Assembly (NCBI GenBank): GCA_021776195.1
Contig: JAJFGK010000088.1
Coordinates: 1-22,376, forward strand
DNA: 22,376 nucleotides
Direction of reading: 5' to 3'
DNA from: Kiloniellaceae bacterium
GTDB taxonomy: Bacteria; Pseudomonadota; Alphaproteobacteria; Kiloniellales; Kiloniellaceae
In this document: positions 8,204 through 15,645 of the stretch, piece after piece
How positions within the stretch are numbered: the first letter of the stretch is position 1
Layout of the letters: each line of letters begins with the position of its first letter
Made by a program: the position numbers and the translations under genes
The notes under the pieces: generated by a model
What the model saw: the letters and a program-made list of their open reading frames with translations, nothing else
Told to the model about the DNA's origin: nothing
Databases searched by the model: none

Positions 8204-9472
8204 TCAACCATGCAGTTTGGGGTCCGGACCGGCCCCGCGCTCGTCGATGTTGATGCCGCGCTCGAAGCGGGTCAGGTCATGGTCGGCGACCACCGGGTGC
8301 GGGCGGTCGTTGGCGATCAGATCGGCGAAGTACCAGCCCGACGCCGGGCTGGCCTTGAAGCCGCCGTAGTTCCAGCCGGCGTTCAGATAGAGATTGTCCA
8401 GGGGCGTCTTGCAGATGAAGTGCGAGCCATCCATGGACATGTCCATCACCCCGGACCAGTGCCGCAACAGCCGCACGCGCCCGAGGCAGGGCAGGATCGA
8501 GACCGCGCATTCCGAGACATCCTGGACGATGGGCAGATTGCCGCGCTGGGCATAGGACTTGTACCAGTCCAGGTCGCCGCCGAAGACCATGCCGCCCTTG
8601 TCGGACTGCGAGATGTAAAAGTGCGTGCCGCCGACACCGAAGACCACGACCTGGTCCAGCAGCGGCTTCAGCGGCTCGGTGACGAAGGCCTGCAGCTTAT
8701 GGGTTTCGATCGGCAGGGTGCCGAGCCCGGCCATGGTCCAGAGCCGCGAGGTGTTGCCGGCCACGGCAAAGCCGACCTTCTGGCCCCGGATCGTCCCGCG
8801 CGAGGTCTCCAGGCCGGTGACGCGGCCCCGATCGCGGGTGACGCCCAGGACTTCGCAGTTCTGGATGATATCGACGCCGTGGCTGTCCGCGGCACGGGCG
8901 AAACCCCAGGCCACCGCGTCGTGCCGCGCGGTACCGGCGCGCTTCTGCACCGCCGCCCCGGTAATCGGGAAGCGGGCCGTGGGGCTGTAGTTCAGGTGCG
9001 GGATGGTCGCCTTCAGTTGCTCAAGGCTCCAGATCTCGGCATCGCTGTCGGTCAGCAGCAGGGTGTTGTAGCGCCGGGCGGTGTCGTCGATGGCGGCCGG
9101 GCTGTGCAGCAGCGCCACATGGGCGCGCTGGCTGAACATGACATTGTAATTGAGGTCGTGGCTGAGGTTTTCCCAGAGTCTCAGGGAGTGCTCGTAGAAG
9201 GCGCGGTTGCCCGGCATGAAGTAGTTCGAGCGCACGATGGTGGTGTTGCGCCCGGCATTGCCGCCGCCCAGCCAGCCCTTCTCCAGCACCGCGATCCGGG
9301 TCAGGCCGTGATTGCGCGCCAGGTAGTAGGCGGTGGCGAGCCCATGCAGGCCGCCGCCGACGATGACCGCGTCGTAGTCGGCCTGGGGCGCCGGATCGCG
9401 CCATTGGCGCTGCCAGCCCTTTTGCCCGGTCAAGCCGTTCCAAAAGACGCTCCAGGCCGAATAACGTGTCAC
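8204..9472 (-). CDS. soxB: Sarcosine oxidase beta subunit
   Basis: A 422-residue catalytic flavoprotein subunit that oxidises sarcosine on noncovalent FAD and passes electrons to covalent FMN. The FAD-binding Rossmann motif YDAVIVGGGLHGLATAYYLA lies near the N-terminus. The histidine in GTARHDAVAWGFARAA (about residue 184 from the start used here) aligns with the FMN-linking His of characterised beta subunits, so the covalent site is kept. I use the GTG at 9472, giving MTRYSAWSVFWNGLTG, which matches the usual SoxB N-terminus (M-x-R-Y-S). A TTG at 9505 would add 11 residues that the family lacks. It is the first gene of soxBDAG, and the 116 bp upstream separate it from the solute-binding protein gene on the same strand. 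Confidence 0.95.
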   Translation of the reverse strand: MTRYSAWSVFWNGLTGQKGWQRQWRDPAPQADYDAVIVGGGLHGLATAYYLARNHGLTRIAVLEKGWLGGGNAGRNTTIVRSNYFMPGNRAFYEHSLRLWENLSHDLNYNVMFSQRAHVALLHSPAAIDDTARRYNTLLLTDSDAEIWSLEQLKATIPHLNYSPTARFPITGAAVQKRAGTARHDAVAWGFARAADSHGVDIIQNCEVLGVTRDRGRVTGLETSRGTIRGQKVGFAVAGNTSRLWTMAGLGTLPIETHKLQAFVTEPLKPLLDQVVVFGVGGTHFYISQSDKGGMVFGGDLDWYKSYAQRGNLPIVQDVSECAVSILPCLGRVRLLRHWSGVMDMSMDGSHFICKTPLDNLYLNAGWNYGGFKASPASGWYFADLIANDRPHPVVADHDLTRFERGINIDERGAGPDPKLHG

Positions 9473-9588
9473 GGCAAGATCATTCCCAGGGTCCCCCACT
9501 TGCAACGCCCGCCGACAGCAGGCGCCGGGGTGATTTACCCGTATTTTCGACTATCTGACCAGACCCTGTTGTTCGTCGATCTTGCGGC

Positions 9589-11181
9589 TCAGGCGAACCA
9601 CCAGCGTTCGGCGTTCCGGTTGCCGTCCACCGGCGCGTCGCCGGCGATCCGCTCCGGCGTGCGGATCTTGGTGGAGGTTGCCATCAGCCAGTTCTTGAAG
9701 ACCGGACAGACCAGACCGCCCTCGTTGCGGACGATGGCCTGCATCTCGCCATACATGTCGCGGCGCTTGGCGGCGTCGACCTCGGCGCGGGCCTCGATCA
9801 GCAGCGTCTCGAAACGGTCGTGGTCCCAGTGAGTCTCGTTCCAGGCCGATTCCCGCGAGAAGGCCTGGGTGAACATCAGGTCCTCGGTCGGGTGACCGTA
9901 CCAGGTCGAGACGCAGAAGGGCTTCACGTTCCAGATGTCGGTCCAGTAGCCGTCGCTCGGCACCTGCTCGATCGTCAGGTTGATGCCGGCCTTGGCCGCG
10001 TGTTCCTTGTAGAGCACCGCGGAATCGACGCCGCCGGCATAGATCTCGCTGGCCCAGAGGGTCAGGTCGAGAGTCTCGTGGCCGGCCTTCTTCAGGTGGA
10101 ACCTCGCCTTGTCGGGATCGTAGCCGCGTTGCGGCAGCTCGGCGGCGAAGAAGCGCTGGGTCTTGGAGATCGGGTGATCGTTGCCCAGATAGCCGTGGCC
10201 GCGCAGCAGGGTCTGCAGCATGGCCTCGCGGTCGATGGCGTACTTCAGGGCGGTGCGGACATCGAGATTGTCGTAGGGCGCGGTGTCCATCAGCATCGGG
10301 AAGGTGTAGTGGCTGTTGCCGCCGACCTCCTGGATGACCAGATCCTTGTTCTTCTCGAGCAGGTGAATGGTCTTCAACTCCGGGTCGTCCATGACATCGA
10401 CCGACCCGGTCTGCAGCGCGTTGGTCCTGGCGGCGACGTCGGCGACGTGAATGGTCTCGACCTCGTCGAAGTAGGGCTTGCCCTCCTTGAAGTAGTTGGG
10501 ATTGCGCCTGGTCGCCGAGCGCAGGCCCGGTTGCCAGTCGGTCAGGATGAAGGGCCCGGTGCCGATGCCCTTTTCCCAGTCGGCGTCGCTACTGCCGGCC
10601 GGCCCGATGGGAAAGCGCGAGCTGGCCAGGACGACGGGGAAGTCCGCGTTGCCCGACTTCAGGGTGAAGACCACCTGGTTCTTGCCGTCGGCCTTGATGT
10701 CCTCGATGGCCGCGACCAGGCCCTTGCCGATGGACTTCGACTCCTCGCCGCGATGGACGTTGATGGAGTGGATGACATCCTCGGCGTCCAATGTCTTGCC
10801 GTTATGAAACTCGACGCCCTGGCGCAGCTTGAAGACCCACCTCGTGGCGTTGTCCGCGACCTCCCAGCTTTCCGCCAGCTCGCCCACCACCTCGCCATCG
10901 GGGCTCACCTCGGTGAGGTTGCTGAGAATCTGCCACTGGGTGTTGACCTGGTGGGTGTCGCCGCCGCCGAGCACGCCGAAGAGGGTGTCCGCGTTCGTGC
11001 CGCCGCGCAGCGCCTGGCGCAGCTTGCCGCCGCGCTTGGGTGCCGCGGCGCGCGCCTCTTCGGCAATCAGGGCGGCCGGCAGCGCCGCCGCCAGGCCCAG
11101 GGCTGTCGCCCGGTTGATGAAGTCCCGGCGGCCGATGCGGCCTCCGGCAAAGCGGCGCTGCAACCTCTCGAACTCGTGCAT
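9589..11181 (-). CDS. ABC transporter solute-binding protein, SBP_bac_5 (peptide/opine) family, Tat-exported
   Basis: A 530-residue periplasmic binding protein of the family that captures di- and oligopeptides, opines, nickel or related cations. The N-terminus has a twin-arginine signal, IGRRDFINRATALGLAAALP (R18, R19), and likely cleavage after EEARAAA at about residue 47. The mature protein begins PKRGGKLRQALRGG. Typical blocks include ESWEVADNATRWVFKLRQGV, EFHNGKTLDAEDV, GTGPFILTDWQPG and LDVRTALKYAIDRE. The ATG at 11181 is preceded by CGGGAG about nine bases upstream; the longer open frame to 11304 lacks signal-peptide character. No permease or ATPase genes adjoin it. Its place between the M24 gene and soxB suggests the ligand feeds this catabolic block, which is inference. 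Confidence 0.92.
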   Translation of the reverse strand: MHEFERLQRRFAGGRIGRRDFINRATALGLAAALPAALIAEEARAAAPKRGGKLRQALRGGTNADTLFGVLGGGDTHQVNTQWQILSNLTEVSPDGEVVGELAESWEVADNATRWVFKLRQGVEFHNGKTLDAEDVIHSINVHRGEESKSIGKGLVAAIEDIKADGKNQVVFTLKSGNADFPVVLASSRFPIGPAGSSDADWEKGIGTGPFILTDWQPGLRSATRRNPNYFKEGKPYFDEVETIHVADVAARTNALQTGSVDVMDDPELKTIHLLEKNKDLVIQEVGGNSHYTFPMLMDTAPYDNLDVRTALKYAIDREAMLQTLLRGHGYLGNDHPISKTQRFFAAELPQRGYDPDKARFHLKKAGHETLDLTLWASEIYAGGVDSAVLYKEHAAKAGINLTIEQVPSDGYWTDIWNVKPFCVSTWYGHPTEDLMFTQAFSRESAWNETHWDHDRFETLLIEARAEVDAAKRRDMYGEMQAIVRNEGGLVCPVFKNWLMATSTKIRTPERIAGDAPVDGNRNAERWWFA

Positions 11182-11495
11182 GAATGTCGTCTCCCGGTTC
11201 GTCGCGCGTTGGAAGTTATTGTCGGTCGGCAGCTTTCTCTCGTCGCATCCCCGAATATTCACAAGCGGCGAGTGCAGCCGCCTATTGAGGGCGCATTGAG
11301 GCAAGCTGTAAACCGGCGATTTCCTTCCGTCAGCGTAACATTTTTGGCACGCGGCTCACGCCGCGGGCAGTTCCACATCTGGGCCTGGTAGCTGGTGATC
11401 TCCGGCTTTCCCGTCAGGGCCTCGATCTCGCGTGGACTGGAGACCACCCTCTCGCGTGATTTGAACGCTGTCGGCTCTTACCAGTAACCGGGGCC
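11182..11495. other. 314-bp gap between the M24 and solute-binding protein genes
   Basis: No gene is supported here. On the minus strand the gap holds the leader of the solute-binding protein gene, and it is less GC-rich than the flanking genes near 11245-11350. A perfect 6-bp stem with a 4-base loop (CGCGGC-TCAC-GCCGCG) occupies 11350-11365. On the minus strand it is followed by TGCCAAAAATG, not a U-tract, so it is not a standard terminator. A minus-strand frame over 11259-11447 has no recognisable domain or ribosome binding site. Its presence suggests the solute-binding gene has its own promoter, but I cannot place one with confidence. Confidence 0.5.
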
Positions 11496-12644
11496 TTACA
11501 GAATGACGTCTTCCAGTGTCTTGGGGTGGTCGGTCAGGGCCTCGTGGCCGTCCTCGGTGACGATGAAGCTGTCGCCGACCTGGGCGCGGAAGGTCTTGGC
11601 CACGCTGACCGAGCCGTCGACCGCCAGCACCATGCCGGGTTCCAGCACCGTCTTGTCGCCGAAGACGAGCTGGGGCTTCTCGAGAAAGCTGTAGCCCGTG
11701 GCGCGGCCGCAGCGGAAGGGATAGTCGTAGCCGGCGCCCTGGATCACCTCGGCGTAGGCCGCGTGGACCTCCTCGGCAGGGACCCCTGGGCGCAGCACCT
11801 CGAGCGCCGCGGCCTGGCTGTCCAGGGCCACCTGGTAGACCGCCTCCTGCGACCGCTCGGCGACCTCGCCGATCCAGAAGGTCCGGTCGAAGCCGAGTTT
11901 AAAGCGGTGGAAATTGGTCATGCCGCAGAAGCAGAGGAATACCGGGTCGCCGCGCCGCATGACCCGGGTGGTCGCCCGGTGGTGCGGCATGGTGATGTCC
12001 CGGCCAGAGGCCATGATCTGCAGGAAGTGCGTGTTGGGCGACATGCGCGCGTCCTGGTAATGTGCCTCCAGCAGCGCGGCGGCGCTGCGCGTGCCCGCCG
12101 CCGAGGTGGCCAGGGCGACCTCGAACTCGGGCACCCCCGCGCCGATGGCCCCGCGCCCCGCGCTCATCATGGCATTGGCGACGGCGCCGGCATGGCGTGC
12201 CAGTTGCAGTTCCTCGGCCGACTTGATCATCCGCATGGCCGCGACAGTCGGCATGACGTCGGTCAGGCGGGCGGCCTCGACGAGGGAATCGATGTAGTTA
12301 CGCACCAGGGGCGGCATCCGGTCGGGCTCGATGGCGACCCGACCCGCGCCGTCCAGCGCGCCGGGCAGGGCCTCGCGCCACTCCTTGCCCAGGCCGTCGT
12401 TCCAGGCTTCGATGCGGTCGACCACCGCCGCCGCCTCGGCCATGTCCAGTTCCATGGACGGGGTGATCAACAGGCTCGGCCCGTCCCGGGGCACGACCAG
12501 AATGGTCGGCCGGCCGAACTCCATATGCAGATAGTCGTAGTAGCCGGTGAAGTAGTAGACGCTGTCGTCGTCGGTGATCAGCGCGACATCGATCTCGGCC
12601 TCGGCGAGCCGGTCCCGCAGGCGGTCCATGCGCGTTGCGAACAT
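11496..12644 (-). CDS. M24-family hydrolase of the metal-independent creatinase/ectoine-hydrolase type
   Basis: A 382-residue pita-bread-fold protein: creatinase N-domain at about 1-135 (RMDRLRDRLAEAEIDVALIT...YYFTGYYDY), then the M24 domain. In true metallopeptidases five residues (D, D, H, E, E) bind two metals. Here the matching places read C238 (FLCFCG), G251-D253 (LGFDRTF), R314 (CGRATGYS), D343 (LAVDGS) and G357 (AQVGDSF). The dinuclear site is therefore absent, as in creatinase and DoeA/EutD ectoine hydrolase. The pair H221-H222 (ITMPHHRATTR) matches the catalytic His region of creatinase. Known relatives cleave a C-N bond in creatine (giving sarcosine and urea) or ectoine. The neighbouring sarcosine oxidase makes a sarcosine-yielding substrate attractive, but substrate is unproven. 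The ATG is two bases after the lyase stop, with GGAGGGAG as ribosome binding site. Confidence 0.85.
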   Translation of the reverse strand: MFATRMDRLRDRLAEAEIDVALITDDDSVYYFTGYYDYLHMEFGRPTILVVPRDGPSLLITPSMELDMAEAAAVVDRIEAWNDGLGKEWREALPGALDGAGRVAIEPDRMPPLVRNYIDSLVEAARLTDVMPTVAAMRMIKSAEELQLARHAGAVANAMMSAGRGAIGAGVPEFEVALATSAAGTRSAAALLEAHYQDARMSPNTHFLQIMASGRDITMPHHRATTRVMRRGDPVFLCFCGMTNFHRFKLGFDRTFWIGEVAERSQEAVYQVALDSQAAALEVLRPGVPAEEVHAAYAEVIQGAGYDYPFRCGRATGYSFLEKPQLVFGDKTVLEPGMVLAVDGSVSVAKTFRAQVGDSFIVTEDGHEALTDHPKTLEDVIL

Positions 12645-12646
12645 CG

Positions 12647-13702
12647 TCAGTCTCCCTCCGGTCCTTCCGAGGCGATCACCAGGCAGCGACTATCGGCGCC
12701 GAGACCCAGGGCTTGCAAGGCTGCGAGACCCGCCGCGCCGCTGGGGGTGGAGGCGATACCGTGGTGGGCCAGCAGGGCGGTCGCCGCCTGGGCCGCGTCG
12801 TCGGAGACCGTGACGAAAAAATCCGCGTCCCGGCACAGCGACTGGAAGGCGATCAGGGAGGCGTCCTTGCAGTCGAGCCGTCCCATGTTCGAGACCTCCC
12901 CGTCGGCCCGGGTCAGGCGCCCGGCCTTGACGCTGGCCATCAGGCAGGGCGCGGCCTCGGGCTCGACCACGACGATGGTCGGTTGCCCGGCCCAGCGGTC
13001 GCGACAGTGGGCCGCCACCGCCGCCGCCAGACCGCCGACCCCGGCCTGGAGGAAAAGGTGGGTCGGCCAGTCCCCGCCGGCGGCAAAGTGCGCGCGGCAC
13101 TCCTCGGCCAGCACGCCATAGCCCTCCATCACCAGGGCCGGCCGTTCGATGTAGCCGTCCCAGGATCCGTCGGCCAGCAGCAGCCAGTCTTTCGCCTCGG
13201 CGGTCGCCATGGCGTGGCTGACCGAGTCCTCATAGGTCCCCTCGACGCGCAGAACCTCGGCCCCCAGGGCGCGGATCCGGTTGGCGAAGCCTTCCGGCAC
13301 CGAAGCCGACAGGACGATCGCGGCCTTGGCGCCGAAGACCCTGGCGCCGGCCGCCACCGAGAGGCCGTGGTTGCCGGCGCTGGCGGTGATGAAGGTCATG
13401 GTCGCGGCAACCGCCTTGGCCTCATCGCCCATGAACTCCGCCGTACCGGCGGCATCGGCGATCATCTGGGCCACCGCAAAGGCGCCGCCCAGGGCCTTGA
13501 AGCTGCCCAGCCCCATGCGCCGGGTCTCGTCCTTCAGCTGCAGGGACGCGACCCCCAGCTCGGCGGCCAGGGCCGTCATATCCCGGAGCGGCGTGGGCGC
13601 ATAGGCGGGGCAATGCCGGAGCAGGGCCAGCGGACGGGCGGCATCGGCGCGAAAGAGCCGCGGCGCGGGGTGATCTGAGCGAGGTTGATTATGATGTGTC
13701 AT
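12647..13702 (-). CDS. Diaminopropionate ammonia-lyase-like PLP enzyme (fold type II)
   Basis: A 351-residue PLP-dependent beta-family enzyme. The N-terminal PTPLRDM block (37-43) and LKDETRRMGLGSFKALGG (56-73) match diaminopropionate ammonia-lyases, with K69 the expected PLP lysine. The phosphate-binding glycines are LQAGVGG at 218-224. GSWDGYIERPALVMEGY (179-195) is also lyase-like. The substrate loop reads SAGNHG (108-113), where E. coli DpaL has, from memory, DGNHG with a catalytic Asp, so A109 stands at that Asp. DpaL converts 2,3-diaminopropionate to pyruvate and ammonia; a threonine-dehydratase-like or related substrate is possible here. It is shorter than DpaL (about 400). It leads the minus-strand block, has no Shine-Dalgarno sequence, and may be leaderless. 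Confidence 0.87.
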   Translation of the reverse strand: MTHHNQPRSDHPAPRLFRADAARPLALLRHCPAYAPTPLRDMTALAAELGVASLQLKDETRRMGLGSFKALGGAFAVAQMIADAAGTAEFMGDEAKAVAATMTFITASAGNHGLSVAAGARVFGAKAAIVLSASVPEGFANRIRALGAEVLRVEGTYEDSVSHAMATAEAKDWLLLADGSWDGYIERPALVMEGYGVLAEECRAHFAAGGDWPTHLFLQAGVGGLAAAVAAHCRDRWAGQPTIVVVEPEAAPCLMASVKAGRLTRADGEVSNMGRLDCKDASLIAFQSLCRDADFFVTVSDDAAQAATALLAHHGIASTPSGAAGLAALQALGLGADSRCLVIASEGPEGD

Positions 13703-13710
13703 CAGCGCAA

Positions 13711-13739
13711 AATAGACGCACGGTCTGCTGTCGTCACAA
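13711..13739 (-). promoter_or_regulatory. Candidate sigma70-type promoter for the lyase/M24 genes, predicting a leaderless transcript
   Basis: On the minus strand TTGTGA (13739-13734) and TCTATT (13716-13711) are separated by exactly 17 bases. The -10 box ends eight bases before the ATG at 13702, so transcription should start within about three bases of the start codon. This agrees with the lack of a ribosome binding site. The 100-bp divergent gap to the AsnC-type gene is AT-rich and includes the palindrome AAATATTT at 13761-13768, a plausible Lrp/AsnC contact. Each hexamer matches consensus at four of six positions, so this is a moderate prediction. Confidence 0.4.
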
Positions 13740-13802
13740 CAAAATCTGAAACAATACGAGAAATATTTGCAAGTTTATAAGGATCTTTGATGGAGATACG
13801 TC

Positions 13803-14270
13803 ATGATGATGCTGGACCCGAACGACCGGACGATACTGCGCCTGCTCCAGTCCAACGCCCGCGCCCGGCTCGAGGCCATGGCATCGGAGACGGGCCTTTC
13901 GGTCGCCACGGTGCAGCGCCGCATCAAGGCCCTGAAGGCGGCCGGGGCGATTGCCGGCGAGGTCGCGCTGATCGCGCCCGATGCCGCGGGCTATCCCATG
14001 ACCTTCCTGATCCTGGTGGAGCTGGAGCGCGAACGGCTCGACCAGCTCGACGCCTTCCGCCGCAAGGCGCGGGCCGAGCCGCAGATCCAGCAATGCTACT
14101 ACATCACCGGCGAGGCGGATTTCGCCCTGATCGTGCTGGCGAAGGACATGCAGGACTTCGAGAGCCTGACCCAGCGGTTCTTCTTCGACGACGCCAACAT
14201 CAAGCGCTTCCGTACCTCGGTCGTGATGGACCGCACCAAAGTCGGCCTCGCGGTGCCGCTGGCGGATTGA
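13803..14270 (+). CDS. Lrp/AsnC-family transcriptional regulator
   Basis: A 155-residue regulator with an N-terminal helix-turn-helix (LDPNDRTILRLLQSNARARL, recognition helix near LSVATVQRRIKAL at 32-44) and a C-terminal RAM ligand-binding domain from about residue 65 (MTFLILVELERERLDQL... QCYYITGEADFALIVLAKDMQDFE). Length is standard. Three tandem ATG codons open the frame, and GGAG at 13792-13795 fits the first, at 13803. It diverges from the lyase/M24 genes across 100 bp, the usual arrangement for a local amino-acid-responsive regulator of the neighbouring catabolic genes. DoeX of ectoine clusters belongs to the same family. The ligand is unknown, and local control is inferred from position. 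Confidence 0.95.
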   Translation: MMMLDPNDRTILRLLQSNARARLEAMASETGLSVATVQRRIKALKAAGAIAGEVALIAPDAAGYPMTFLILVELERERLDQLDAFRRKARAEPQIQQCYYITGEADFALIVLAKDMQDFESLTQRFFFDDANIKRFRTSVVMDRTKVGLAVPLAD

Positions 14271-14304
14271 GTTTGGGACCAAGCCGAAACGACAGGGAAG
14301 ACGC

Positions 14305-15456
14305 CTAAAGCATCGTTGTCAGGAATTCGTCGAAACGGGCCAATCCCTCGGGGAAGGATTTGCGGCAGAGGCCGAGACGGAAGTGTCGGTCGCCGGCATC
14401 GAAACAGAGGCTCGGGGCCAGCGCCACCGAGGCCTCCGCCAGCAGGCGGTCGCTCAGGGCCTGGGTGCCGCCGGGGCCCTGCCAGCGCGGAAAGGCCATC
14501 ACCCCGGCCTGGGGCGGGGTCCAGGCGAAGAGGTTGTCGTGGCGCGCGAAGAAGGCCTCGGCGGCACCCAGGCCCTTTGCAAGCAAGGCATCGTTGCGCG
14601 CCAGCAGCGCCGCCTCGTGACGCAGGACGAGGCCCGCCAGGAACTCGACCGGCCCCGGCAGATAGCAGTTGAAGAAGTTCTTGGCCGTCTTGAGCTTGGC
14701 CATCGCGGCCTCGTCGCGCGACGCCAGCCAGCCGACCCGCAGGCCGGGCAGGCCGCAGGTCTTCGACAGACCGTGCAGGGAAAAGGCGCCCTCGTAACGG
14801 CAGGCGAGTTCGGGCGACGCCGGCCCACCGCCCGGCAGATCGCCGACCGGCAGGCCGGCATAGATCTCGTCGGAGAGCAGCCGCGCGCCGCAGCCGCGCA
14901 GGATCTCGGTGAATTCCGCCAGGTAGGCCGCGTCCGGCATGAAGCCGGTCGGGTTCTGCGGGAAGGTGGCGACCACCAGCTTGGTTTTCTCGGCCGTCAG
15001 GCGGCGCAGCTCCTCGAGATCGGGAACCCAGTCGTTCTCCTCGCGCGCCGGCCAGGGCACCGCCTCGGCGCCGCGCCAGCGCGGCAGGCCCAGGTGCGGC
15101 GGGTAACAGGGGGTCAGCACCACCACCCGGTCGCCGGCCTCGACCAGGCTGACGAAGAGCAGGCCCAGGGCCTCGTCGACCCCGCTGGTGATCAGCACGC
15201 CCTCGGACCCGATCCCCCCCTCGGACCCAATCCCCGCGTACTTCTCGGCGACCGCCTCACGAAGCGCGGCCGGGGCGTAGCGCTGCGGATAGTCCAACCC
15301 GATCCGGGTCAGCTCCTCGCCCGCGCCGGGCTCCAGCGCCAGCAGTTCTTCCATGCCGACCGGCTCCGCCGCCGACGCGCTCAGACCGTAACGTGCGCCC
15401 TGGACGACGGGGTCGTCGAAGAATTCCTGCAGGTTCCGGCGGGGTGATGCGGCCAT
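14305..15456 (-). CDS. Class I/II aminotransferase (PLP-dependent, fold type I)
   Basis: A 383-residue enzyme transferring an amino group between an amino acid and a 2-oxo acid. Visible motifs are LDYPQRYAPAALREAVAEKY, the substrate/PLP block FPQNPTG, LLSDEIYAG with the PLP-nitrogen Asp and the Tyr, and SLHGLSKTCGLPGLRVGWL, whose lysine (about residue 232) forms the PLP aldimine. The essential arginine lies in HFRLGLCR near the C-terminus. A six-residue tandem repeat GIGSEG-GIGSEG occurs before VLITSGVDEAL. I start at ATG 15456; a GTG at 15483 would add nine residues and neither start has a strong ribosome binding site. It is convergent with the AsnC-type gene (34 bp apart). Substrate is unknown. 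Confidence 0.9.
   Translation of the reverse strand: MAASPRRNLQEFFDDPVVQGARYGLSASAAEPVGMEELLALEPGAGEELTRIGLDYPQRYAPAALREAVAEKYAGIGSEGGIGSEGVLITSGVDEALGLLFVSLVEAGDRVVVLTPCYPPHLGLPRWRGAEAVPWPAREENDWVPDLEELRRLTAEKTKLVVATFPQNPTGFMPDAAYLAEFTEILRGCGARLLSDEIYAGLPVGDLPGGGPASPELACRYEGAFSLHGLSKTCGLPGLRVGWLASRDEAAMAKLKTAKNFFNCYLPGPVEFLAGLVLRHEAALLARNDALLAKGLGAAEAFFARHDNLFAWTPPQAGVMAFPRWQGPGGTQALSDRLLAEASVALAPSLCFDAGDRHFRLGLCRKSFPEGLARFDEFLTTML
15201..15236. repeat. 18-bp in-frame tandem duplication inside the aminotransferase gene
   Basis: Two adjacent 18-base units (15201-15218 and 15219-15236) differ at only two positions and encode the doubled GIGSEG peptide. The frame is kept. The peptide lies just before the PLP-domain strand VLITSG, where a loop can tolerate insertion. 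Confidence 0.85.
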
Positions 15457-15615
15457 GAATGGGTCTGGTTCCTGTCGTGCCACGCCAAGGGGGTTTGCCG
15501 GCCAAAAAGTCTAGCGACGATCTGAAGGACAGACTAGATCAGAGTCCCGCGCGGCGACAAACCCGTTCGCGGGGCCTGGAGTGTTTCAGTTTGATCCTGA
15601 ATGCCTGGACTCGGC

Positions 15616-15633
15616 CACGACCGCCAGGTCGTG
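15616..15633 (-). terminator. Stem-loop downstream of the NQO-type reductase gene
   Basis: CACGACC and GGTCGTG form a perfect 7-bp stem with a 4-base loop, starting 13 bases beyond the stop codon of the reductase gene on the minus strand. No U-tract follows, so it may slow polymerase or protect the 3' end rather than act as a full intrinsic terminator. Confidence 0.35.
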
Positions 15634-15645
15634 TTTGAGATAGCA

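Noticed and set aside
11350..11365. Hairpin as intrinsic terminator of the M24 transcript
   Set aside because: On the transcribed strand the stem is followed by TGCCAAAAATG, not U's, and it lies about 130 bases past the stop codon.
11259..11447. Small minus-strand frame of 62 codons in the M24/SBP gap
   Set aside because: No ribosome binding site or domain, and it overlaps the leader of the binding-protein gene. A faint resemblance of its first residues to short phage proteins is too weak to call.
11496..12644. DddP-type DMSP lyase, and with it a DMSP pathway (DmdB-like ligase, GcvT-like domain, MDR reductase, PrpE)
   Set aside because: DddP needs metal ligands that this M24 protein lacks. 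The GcvT-like domain is fused in SoxA, not DmdA. The MDR protein is not clearly AcuI. The parts are not co-located as a pathway.
7943..13121. Long plus-strand frames (7943-9832, 9820-11391, 11526-13121) opposite soxB, the binding protein and the M24 gene
   Set aside because: Same GC-bias effect. None shows a domain, and each lies opposite a recognised gene.
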